A stretch of DNA of 13,713 bases, from NCBI GenBank assembly GCA_046756865.1, contig JBHHXE010000049.1, positions 1 through 13,713 of the forward strand. The letters run 5' to 3'. Under the pieces are notes generated by a model. The model worked only from the letters and a program-made list of their open reading frames with translations, had not been told where the DNA came from and ran no database searches. The stretch is from DUAG01 sp046756865. Lineage in GTDB: Bacteria > Nitrospirota > Nitrospiria > SBBL01 > JAADHI01. How positions within the stretch are numbered: position 1 is the first letter of the stretch; the number at the start of each line of letters is the position of its first letter. Shown here piece after piece: positions 5,840-11,688 of this stretch. The position numbers were made by a program, and so were the translations under genes.

Positions 5840-7231
5840 ATGTCTGAAATGAAGGGTTCCGTGCTGATCGTGGATGATGATCTGGAAATGCGGAAGCTGA
5901 TTGAGGAGTTTCTTCAGGAAGAAGGGTATGACGCGGAGTCGGTGTCCAGCGGGGATCAGGCCTTAAAGTCTTTCCAGCTCAGGCACTATGATCTTTTGAT
6001 TACAGATCTCAGGATGGAAGGTCTTTCCGGCCTGGACTTGCTCAAACAGGTGAAGTCGGTTTTTCCCCAGCAGACCATCATTATGATTACTGCCTTCGGA
6101 ACAGTTGAGTCGGCCATCGAAGCGATGAAGCTCGGTGCCCTAGACTACATTATCAAGCCCTTTAAGCGGGGTCAGTTGATCGTTGTTGTCGAGAAGGCTT
6201 TTGAGCAGATACGTTTGCAACAGGAGGTCAACCGACTTCGAAAAGTGGTGACAAAGGAATATCAGTTTTCCAATATTATCGGGAAAAGCAAGGGGATGCA
6301 AACTGTTTTCCAGTTGATCAAGCGGGTTTCTGGCAGCACGGTGAATGTCCTGATCACGGGTGAAAGCGGTACGGGGAAGGAGATGGTTGCCCGGGCGATA
6401 CACTATAACAGCCCAAGAAAAGAGGCGCCGTTTATTCCGATTGATTGTGCGTCTATCCCGGAAATGCTTTTGGAGAGTGAACTTTTCGGTCATGTCAGGG
6501 GCGCCTTTACAGATGCCCGTATTGACAAGAAGGGGATGTTTGAAGAGGCCAGTGGGGGAACGCTCTTCCTGGATGAAATCGGTGAAATGCCGCTGGGTCT
6601 TCAACCGAAGCTCCTCCGTGTCATTCAGGAGAAAACAGTCCGCCGTGTGGGATCGACCCGGACAAGCCCGATAGACATCCGGATCATTTCCGCGACGAAT
6701 CTTGACCTGATGGAAGAGGTCCACGCCAAACGGTTTCGTGATGACCTCTTCTATCGGGTAAACGTGTTAAAAATTGACCTGCCGCCATTAAGAAACCGCA
6801 GGGAGGACATCCCCCTGCTCGCCGTATATTTTTTAAAAAAATATGCTGGCTTACAGAATAAAGAGATTGGGGGGCTGACGGATTCTGCAATGAAGATTCT
6901 CATGAAGTACGGATGGCCGGGGAATGTCCGTGAACTTGAAAACACTATTGAACGTGCCGTCACACTCTCCCGGCGGGAGAAAATCACCGCTGAAGATTTT
7001 CCCCCGGTCATTACAGGCGGGCAAGGTGATCAGTTATTAATCGAACAGGCCCTGGCCCGGATGTCTCCCTTGGCGGAAGTGGAGAGAGAATACGTATACC
7101 GCATCCTCCAATTGGCTGGCGGGAACAAAATGAAGGCGGCAAGGATACTACAAATTGATCGCCATACACTTTATAAAAAGCTAGAAGACTATCGGAAACA
7201 GCAGAAGGCTTCATCCAGGATCGGCGATTAG
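5840..7231 (+). CDS. NtrC-family sigma54-dependent response regulator
   Basis: The 463-residue activator has three parts. The receiver (about 6-120) carries Asp12-14 (VDDDLEM), phospho-acceptor Asp56 (LLITDLRM), Thr84 and Lys106. The AAA+ sigma54-interaction domain (about 144-385) has Walker A GESGTGKE (174-181), Walker B TLFLDEIGE with Asp245-Glu246, and GWPGNVRELEN (358-368). A Fis-type helix-turn-helix closes it (about 415-455, ending AARILQIDRHTLYKKLEDY). The sigma54-contact loop reads GAFTDA (221-226) instead of GAFTGA, a variant I recall from other environmental NtrC-family proteins, so activity is expected. Divergence from an NtrB-type kinase makes that the probable partner. A sigma54-type promoter lies 237 bases after its stop, so the downstream operon is the obvious target (inference). 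Confidence 0.94.
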   Translation: MSEMKGSVLIVDDDLEMRKLIEEFLQEEGYDAESVSSGDQALKSFQLRHYDLLITDLRMEGLSGLDLLKQVKSVFPQQTIIMITAFGTVESAIEAMKLGALDYIIKPFKRGQLIVVVEKAFEQIRLQQEVNRLRKVVTKEYQFSNIIGKSKGMQTVFQLIKRVSGSTVNVLITGESGTGKEMVARAIHYNSPRKEAPFIPIDCASIPEMLLESELFGHVRGAFTDARIDKKGMFEEASGGTLFLDEIGEMPLGLQPKLLRVIQEKTVRRVGSTRTSPIDIRIISATNLDLMEEVHAKRFRDDLFYRVNVLKIDLPPLRNRREDIPLLAVYFLKKYAGLQNKEIGGLTDSAMKILMKYGWPGNVRELENTIERAVTLSRREKITAEDFPPVITGGQGDQLLIEQALARMSPLAEVEREYVYRILQLAGGNKMKAARILQIDRHTLYKKLEDYRKQQKASSRIGD

Positions 7232-7468
7232 ATCCCGGGGAAAAGTCAACTATGTAAAGAGTACCACCCCGGAGCGGGAAGGATCTCCCCCTCCCCCCGA
7301 GAGGAAAAGTGATTCGCCCGATAATAAGGGTAATCGTCGGGCCTCATGTGTCTTCGACAGGGCCGGATTTTCCACAAACTGTGAATATTTTCCACGTTCT
7401 CCCTTTCTTTCCTTTTTCCAGGTATTTGAAATCAAAGTATAAATCTATGAAATTGTGGTAACCCTTTC
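7232..7468. other. regulatory spacer before the sigma54 operon
   Basis: No gene is visible between the activator stop and the start at 7530. The spacer holds a dyad GCCCGA / TCGGGC (7316-7321 and 7337-7342), a small TGTC-TTC-GACA dyad (7349-7359), the candidate activator site at 7367-7395, and then the -24/-12 promoter. No T-run follows the dyads, so a terminator for the activator gene is not evident, and read-through into the operon is possible. Confidence 0.4.
7367..7395. promoter_or_regulatory. candidate enhancer (upstream activator) site
   Basis: ATTTTCCAC occurs twice, at 7367-7375 and 7387-7395, 20 bases apart and so on nearly the same DNA face. Between them CACA-AAC-TGTG (7373-7383) forms a dyad. 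The element lies about 100-127 bases before the predicted sigma54 transcript start, the usual distance for NtrC-family binding sites. Assignment to the adjacent activator is inference. Confidence 0.35.
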
Positions 7469-7483
7469 GGCATCTTCTTTGCT
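7468..7483 (+). promoter_or_regulatory. sigma54 (-24/-12) promoter
   Basis: CGGCATCTTCTTTGCT matches the sigma54 pattern TGGCAC-N5-TTGCW: invariant GG at 7469-7470, CA next, then TTGC at 7479-7482 followed by T, with the exact ten bases between GG and GC. Mismatches are the first base and positions 6-7. Transcription should start near 7493, giving a leader of about 37 bases with GGAGG before the start at 7530. It lies next to a sigma54 activator gene, which raises confidence. Confidence 0.68.
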
Positions 7484-7529
7484 ACATATCCAAGTAGGAA
7501 CATGGGTGTGGGCTTATGGAGGATGAGAG

Positions 7530-8222
7530 ATGAAGCGAGGTGATCGTTTTCCGAAAGCGGGGTGGTTTGTTTTACTGCCCCTTCTGTGGGTGATGGTGTT
7601 GGCGGGGAGCCTGCTTGCTGGCGGGGAGGCTAGGGCACAGCAGGAAAATGTGGCGGCCCGGGTCCCGCTTCAAGATAACTTGACACGCCTTGTTGAAGAA
7701 GAGCTTGTCCTTCGGAGAGAGCTGAGGGAGAGCCTCCAGCTTGCAGCACGGCCCTATGCTGACTATCTTCTTCATCAAAAAAGCCTCCGGCTGGCTGAAA
7801 ATATAGGGCGGCTGCGCCAGTTAAGGCAGGAGAAGGTCGGGATAATACAGGGTCTGAACCGTATGGGGGGCCGTTTCGATCCGGGCATCGGTCTTTTTAA
7901 TTGGGATGAAGAAAACATGCAGGTTGCCCTTGCTTCAACATATAGCGGAGCTCCCTCACTTGCGTTCAATCACGCGGTTCGTGCTGAGGCTGAGGGTTTC
8001 CCTCATTTGAGTCGACCATGGATTTATTTTTACCGGTTTATGTTTCTTGGTTATTTAGTCATGATTATTACGCTTCCCTTGATTGCGATTCAGAAAAGAA
8101 GGGCCGGCCTGTCTCAAAAAGGGAGTAGGCGCGCCCTCCGCGTTTTTCCTATCTTTACCGTTCAAGGGCATCATGGACATTGTGAGTTGCTCTGCCTACC
8201 CGTAAAGGCTGGAAGCCACTGA
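7530..8222 (+). CDS. exported, membrane-anchored protein of unknown function
   Basis: I do not recognise this 230-residue protein. It begins with a basic n-region and a hydrophobic stretch (about 11-31) ending in GEARAQQ, a good signal peptidase I site after Ala36. A charged helical region follows (about 45-110; LVEEELVLRRELRESLQ and RLRQLRQEK, probably coiled coil). Then comes a segment with FDPGIGLFNWDEEN, and a single membrane helix at about 170-187. The tail after it is basic (QKRRAGLSQKGSRRALR) and ends in HGHCELLCLPVKAGSH, which looks unlike the rest. The predicted layout is a periplasmic helical domain with a cytoplasmic tail. GGAGG (7518-7522) precedes the ATG by seven bases. It is the first gene behind the sigma54 promoter and is followed after 19 bases by a CBS-domain gene. 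Confidence 0.65.
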   Translation: MKRGDRFPKAGWFVLLPLLWVMVLAGSLLAGGEARAQQENVAARVPLQDNLTRLVEEELVLRRELRESLQLAARPYADYLLHQKSLRLAENIGRLRQLRQEKVGIIQGLNRMGGRFDPGIGLFNWDEENMQVALASTYSGAPSLAFNHAVRAEAEGFPHLSRPWIYFYRFMFLGYLVMIITLPLIAIQKRRAGLSQKGSRRALRVFPIFTVQGHHGHCELLCLPVKAGSH

Positions 8223-8241
8223 GAAGAGAAGGAGAAGCGGG

Positions 8242-8706
8242 ATGCACGGCGCGGGATGTTGTGAAAATGGAAAAAGCCTTATGGAGATGACCGCATCTCG
8301 CCTGAACGGTCGGGTTGCCCCCGTATTTGAGGGGGGTGTTTCGTGTCATGAACTGGCAGAAGCGATTGTGAGGGGCGGTTACGGAGGGATTCCGATTGTC
8401 AACCGTGAGTGCGTATTGATCGGTATCGTGACGGAATACGATCTGTTGAACGCAATACTCACAGGGAAGGCTATGGCGGAGACGCGGGCTACAGAAGTCA
8501 TGACAGAACCGTCGATCTCTATTACCGAGGAGATGACAATAGAGGAAGTCATTGCACTCTTCCAATCACGGCATCTGATTCGGGTGCCCGTTGTGAGTTC
8601 AGGAGGGAGGGTTATTGGGATCGTGGAGAGAAAGGATATTTTGGCCTGTTATGTGGAATCGACTCTCGGATTGCCTCCGTCCTCTGACACGGTGAGGAAT
8701 GGGTAA
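8242..8706 (+). CDS. tandem CBS-domain protein
   Basis: The 154-residue product is essentially two CBS motifs, at about 24-75 (GGIPIVNRECVLIGIVTEYDLL) and 83-140 (RVPVVSSGGRVIGIVERKDIL), which pair into a Bateman module that binds adenosine nucleotides or related ligands. There is no attached enzyme or channel, so it probably acts by binding a partner or as a nucleotide sensor. The short N-terminus is Cys-rich (GAGCCENG) and unlike typical members. GGAG (8231-8234) sits seven bases before the ATG. It overlaps the next gene by eight bases, which suggests translational coupling. A second protein of the same type lies at 11245, in the same gene run. Confidence 0.85.
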   Translation: MHGAGCCENGKSLMEMTASRLNGRVAPVFEGGVSCHELAEAIVRGGYGGIPIVNRECVLIGIVTEYDLLNAILTGKAMAETRATEVMTEPSISITEEMTIEEVIALFQSRHLIRVPVVSSGGRVIGIVERKDILACYVESTLGLPPSSDTVRNG

Positions 8707-9100
8707 AGTTACACCAAAACAGATCAGGGCCTTGTGGACTCTTTCAGGTCGTGTTCGAATCCCGGAGCATGAAGTGAGGGGCTGGGTTGCGGCGCGAGTG
8801 GGGAAGCGGTCGATCCGAGCCCTGAGCAAGAGGGAGGCCTCCCTCTTGATTAGCGAACTCCTTGAGGTGATGGCCGGAAGGGCGCCGCTGTATTCGGCCC
8901 ATCGAATGACGTCAGCGCAGGAGATGTGGATCGGTGCCTTGGGTGAAATGATCGGATGGAGCGAGAGCCGAATCAGCGGCCTGGCAAAAAAAATGTACTC
9001 TGAGAAGGGGATGCGTACTTTGAGTCGGAGGGAAGCGTCCGGCCTGATCGAAGCCCTGAAGTCGATCAGCGAGCGAAGACTGAGTGCCAAGGTTGCCTGA
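8699..9100 (+). CDS. small protein made of two copies of one helical domain
   Basis: The 133-residue basic protein consists of two copies of a segment of about 56 residues: 5-60 and 71-126 align without a gap at an offset of 66, with about 15 identities. The best-kept part is ALSKREASLLISELL versus TLSRREASGLIEALK, and both copies begin T-x-x-Q. The pattern (TPKQ... short helices ... LSKREASxLI) recalls helical domains found in phage recombination and ssDNA-associated proteins and in GemA/DUF1018-like proteins, where it is thought to contact nucleic acid. That is a resemblance from memory, not an assignment. Its ATG lies inside the end of the CBS gene and has no properly spaced ribosome site (GAGG is only one base away), so translation is probably coupled. 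No membrane or signal segment is visible. Confidence 0.75.
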   Translation: MGKVTPKQIRALWTLSGRVRIPEHEVRGWVAARVGKRSIRALSKREASLLISELLEVMAGRAPLYSAHRMTSAQEMWIGALGEMIGWSESRISGLAKKMYSEKGMRTLSRREASGLIEALKSISERRLSAKVA

Positions 9101-9137
9101 AGGTCAGAATAGAAGGCGGATTATTTTCAGGTGAGTG

Positions 9138-10295
9138 ATGGATTTTGAGTTATCTCATGAGCAAAGGGTGGTCAAAGCGGCGGTACGCCGCTTCGTTGAT
9201 CGGGAGATTATGCCGGTCATTGGGGAATATGACCGCACGGAAACATTTCCCAAGGAGGTCTTTGTCCGCTTTGGGCGAGAGGGTCTATTGGGAGGACCCA
9301 TTCCGATAAAGTATGGTGGGGGAGGGCTCGACTACATCGCGTACGCCCTCCTCCTTGAGGAGATTGGACGGGCTTCTTCCTCTTTCCGTTCCGCAGTTTC
9401 TGTTCAGGTTTCCCTGGTGGCTCTCTCGATCTTAAAGTGGGGGACCGCCGAGCAGATAGAGAAATATCTCCCCCGCCTCTGTCGGGGTGAGATGCTTGGA
9501 TGTTTTGGCCTGACGGAGTCCGGGGCAGGAAGTGATGCAGCCGGGGTGAGGACACGTGCTGTCCGGGAGGGGGAGCGATGGGTTTTATCGGGAAGCAAGA
9601 CATTTATCACAAACGGCGGCGTTGCCGATCTTGCACTGGTCATTGCTCAGACCGATCCCTTGATGGGACATAGGGGCTTGGCCGCTTTTTTGGTGGAGCG
9701 TCAGGAAAGCGCGTTTGCTTCGATGCCGATCACGGGGAAGTTGGGTCTCCGGGCCTCCGACACGGCGGAGATTATTTTCGAGGGGACGGATGTTCCGGAA
9801 AAGAATCTTCTCGGCAAGGTGGGTGAGGGGTTTGAGGTGGCCATGTCTGCGCTGGACCAGGGGCGCTTCAGTGTCGCTGCTGGCTGTGTTGGCACCTTGG
9901 AGGGATGTCTTAAGGCCTCCGTCGACTATGCCAGGCAGAGAAAGCAGTTTGAGCGACCGATCGGAAGCTTTCAACTGGTCCAGGACATGCTTGCACGGAT
10001 GAAGGTGGATGCCGATGCTGCACGCTTCCTGGTCTATCGAGCAGCGCTTCTCAAGGATAAAGGTATAAGGGACACGCTTGAAGTCTCGATCGGGAAATAT
10101 TTTGCCTCTGAGGCTGCTGTTCGGGCGGCCAATGATGCCGTTCAGCTTTTTGGCGCATCCGGCTATCTCGATGAAACGCCGGTTGCCCGTTACTATCGTG
10201 ATGCAAAGGCGGCAACGATTTACGAAGGAACCTCCCAGATACAGAAGTTGATCGTAGGACAGGATCTGACCGGTTTTCGCGCTTTTGCGGGATAA
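9138..10295 (+). CDS. acyl-CoA dehydrogenase, glutaryl-CoA-dehydrogenase-like
   Basis: The 385-residue flavoprotein (length typical of the family) should oxidise an acyl-CoA to its 2,3-enoyl-CoA, passing electrons to ETF. Domain marks are FGLTESGAGSD (about 124-134), KTFITNGG (about 154-161), YARQRKQFERPIGSFQLVQ (264-282) and the end motif YRDAKAATIYEGTSQIQ, with the presumed catalytic base Glu363. The segment SFRSAVSVQVSL (about 82-93) resembles the RSAMSVQSSL stretch of glutaryl-CoA dehydrogenase, including the Arg (residue 84) that contacts the distal carboxylate there, so a dicarboxylic acyl-CoA substrate is possible. The C-terminal SQIQKLIVGQ is closer to ordinary short-chain enzymes, so substrate remains open. 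The start is ATG 9138 after AGGTGAG; GTG 9135 adds one residue. The preceding small gene ends 37 bases upstream. Confidence 0.92.
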   Translation: MDFELSHEQRVVKAAVRRFVDREIMPVIGEYDRTETFPKEVFVRFGREGLLGGPIPIKYGGGGLDYIAYALLLEEIGRASSSFRSAVSVQVSLVALSILKWGTAEQIEKYLPRLCRGEMLGCFGLTESGAGSDAAGVRTRAVREGERWVLSGSKTFITNGGVADLALVIAQTDPLMGHRGLAAFLVERQESAFASMPITGKLGLRASDTAEIIFEGTDVPEKNLLGKVGEGFEVAMSALDQGRFSVAAGCVGTLEGCLKASVDYARQRKQFERPIGSFQLVQDMLARMKVDADAARFLVYRAALLKDKGIRDTLEVSIGKYFASEAAVRAANDAVQLFGASGYLDETPVARYYRDAKAATIYEGTSQIQKLIVGQDLTGFRAFAG

Positions 10296-10339
10296 ATGGG
10301 AGGTCAATGAACGATAAGCGTTATAAAGGCCTAAGGTTA

Positions 10340-10382
10340 GAAAAAGTCCATTTTGGCCAAAAGTCAGGGTCGGGGCTTTTTC
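10340..10382 (+). terminator. candidate terminator or structured spacer after the acyl-CoA dehydrogenase
   Basis: GAAAAAGTCC (10340-10349) pairs with GGGCTTTTTC (10373-10382) over ten positions including one G-U. The loop contains the perfect 12-base palindrome TTTTGGCCAAAA (10351-10362). A competing hairpin AAAAGTC (10359-10365) / GGCTTTT (10374-10380) shares the right arm. The T-run is inside the stem rather than after it, so termination may be partial or the element may be regulatory. Confidence 0.4.
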
Positions 10383-10407
10383 AGGTATCCGCAACGTACG
10401 GAAGGGT

Positions 10408-10418
10408 AAGGAGGTGAT
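10408..10418 (+). promoter_or_regulatory. eleven-base perfect Shine-Dalgarno
   Basis: AAGGAGGTGAT is fully complementary to the common 16S rRNA 3' end and lies five bases before the ATG at 10424. It fixes that start and predicts efficient translation of the repeat protein. Confidence 0.8.
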
Positions 10419-10423
10419 AACTC

Positions 10424-11215
10424 ATGAAACAACTTATGAGAGGAATGGTTTGGGGGACGGGTCTCATTCTGTTTTTGTTAGTGTCCGTCCCCTGGGTCTG
10501 GGGGAATATATTACATGAAGAGGAGAGATTAGATGAGGGTGGCCGGATTCAAGTGGCGCGTTCATCTGAAGAGCGCGAACAGGAAGGTTTCATCACGCGG
10601 ATCGAAGAGCGGCAGGATGGGATAGTCGAAATCGTTCAGGAGAATACCTCAAATCTTTTTGAGCAAATGGACCGCCTGGGAAAAATTCAGCAGGAATTGG
10701 CAGCGGTCATTCGGGACCATACTGCGTTGAAGCTCAGCATGGCCGAAAAGATTGAGTCCCTTCGATCCGAACTTGATATCCTGACGATCAGGAGTACAAG
10801 TTTGCAGTTGAGGCTTGCACGGCAGATCGGGGAAGGTCAAACGAAGATGGGGCGGGCGATTGTGGCAAGCCAGAGATTTCCAGCAGGGAGCACCGCATTC
10901 CGCCTTGCGCAGGAGCAACTGGGTAGTGTTATCCTGGAAAATGCTGTCCTCCAACGTCGGGCGGCAAATGAGCTGGGAAGGGACCAGGAAAGTCTTGGCC
11001 TGGCGATTCGTCAGCATGCCATGTTTCTGATGAAGGCTTCAAAAGAAATTGGCCGGAGCGAAGAGCGTCTTGGCCAGGTCATTCTTGCACAGGCCAATAT
11101 GTTGTTTAAGACAAATAAGGCGATCGAGGCGGGGAAGGAGCGCCTGCACATTGCAGTCCTGGAAGTAAAACGGATAGAAACGGATGTGCTGAAACAGCTT
11201 GGAAGGGCTGAGTAA
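10424..11215 (+). CDS. exported coiled-coil protein with 25-residue repeats
   Basis: I know no named family for this 263-residue protein. A signal sequence or membrane anchor occupies about 1-28 (GTGLILFLLVSVPWVWGN). The rest is charged, proline-poor and helical. Counting the hydrophobic pair at the centre of each unit (IV67, LA92, LD117, MG142, LG166, LG191, LG216, LH241) gives a spacing of 25 residues, with one step of 24. The clearest units are ELGRDQESLGLAIRQHAMFL, EIGRSEERLGQVILAQANML and AIEAGKERLHIAVLEVKR. Twenty-five residues equal 7+7+11, a period that suits a nearly straight helical bundle or coiled coil. It is probably a periplasmic rod or fibre. It is preceded by a hairpin region and an unusually strong ribosome site, and followed after 29 bases by a CBS gene. 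Confidence 0.75.
   Translation: MKQLMRGMVWGTGLILFLLVSVPWVWGNILHEEERLDEGGRIQVARSSEEREQEGFITRIEERQDGIVEIVQENTSNLFEQMDRLGKIQQELAAVIRDHTALKLSMAEKIESLRSELDILTIRSTSLQLRLARQIGEGQTKMGRAIVASQRFPAGSTAFRLAQEQLGSVILENAVLQRRAANELGRDQESLGLAIRQHAMFLMKASKEIGRSEERLGQVILAQANMLFKTNKAIEAGKERLHIAVLEVKRIETDVLKQLGRAE
10592..11194 (+). repeat. coding region of about eight 25-residue repeats
   Basis: About eight diverged units of 75 bases (one of 72) inside the exported coiled-coil gene. The period is visible at the protein level from conserved E/R-L-G and V/A-I-L positions. DNA identity between units is low, so the expansion is old. Confidence 0.55.
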
Positions 11216-11244
11216 GTGGGAGCATATGGGAGAGGAGGTTCAGG

Positions 11245-11646
11245 ATGATTCCAGTTGCAGAAGGAATAATGACAAGAATGGCGCGTTCAGTTTCTCCAGA
11301 AACAAGCGTCGAAGCCTGCGCGATCGAGATGGCCCGTGATGGTATTGGAAGTCTCCTGGTTGAGAGAGATGGAGACTATATCGGTATCATCACCGAGGTA
11401 GACATTCTGCGGAAAGTTGTTGCGAAGAGGCGGGAGCCTTCAACGGTTTCCGCAGAAGAGATCATGGCGGCCCCGCTGATTACGGTAGAAGCGGACCAAT
11501 CCCTGGTGGATGTCAACGCTTTAATGGAAAAGGAGAGGATTCGTCACCTTGGCGTTTGTCGATACGGAAAGGTTGTCGGGATGATCTCTGTCCGGGATCT
11601 TCTCCATCCTCTTATTATTGAAGAGGATGTTCCCTTGATTCATTGA
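11245..11646 (+). CDS. tandem CBS-domain protein (second copy)
   Basis: The 133-residue product has two CBS motifs, at about 7-60 (GIGSLLVERDGDYIGIITEVDIL) and 72-125 (IRHLGVCRYGKVVGMISVRDLL), the standard layout of stand-alone Bateman modules that bind adenine nucleotides. GAGGAGG at 11231-11237 lies seven bases before the ATG. The sequence is a more ordinary member than the protein at 8242 and is clearly diverged from it, so this is not a recent duplication. It is the last gene of the run and meets the minus-strand cyclic-di-GMP gene 42 bases later. The only terminator-like feature there is a T-rich stretch near 11674-11686. Its partner is unknown. The exported repeat protein next to it cannot be a direct partner if it is fully periplasmic. 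Confidence 0.88.
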   Translation: MIPVAEGIMTRMARSVSPETSVEACAIEMARDGIGSLLVERDGDYIGIITEVDILRKVVAKRREPSTVSAEEIMAAPLITVEADQSLVDVNALMEKERIRHLGVCRYGKVVGMISVRDLLHPLIIEEDVPLIH

Positions 11647-11688
11647 GCCCTTCAACGGGAGTTTGGTCGGGTTTTCCTTTTTTTACGT

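Noticed and set aside
6140..6724. Minus-strand open frame of 194 residues inside the NtrC-type activator
   Set aside because: It is a shadow of a clear three-domain gene, with no ribosome site or recognisable motif.
7232..7529. Small gene on the minus strand (7250-7435) in the regulatory spacer
   Set aside because: The 61-residue frame lacks a ribosome site and motifs and covers the predicted enhancer region; it is most likely chance.
9585..10394. Long minus-strand open frame (269 residues) opposite the acyl-CoA dehydrogenase
   Set aside because: It is antisense to a gene with all family motifs intact, and its translation shows no domain or composition of a real protein.
11647..11688. Intrinsic terminator between the last CBS gene and the cyclic-di-GMP gene
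   Set aside because: A T-rich stretch exists (11674-11686) but only a three-pair stem can be drawn before it, too weak to call.
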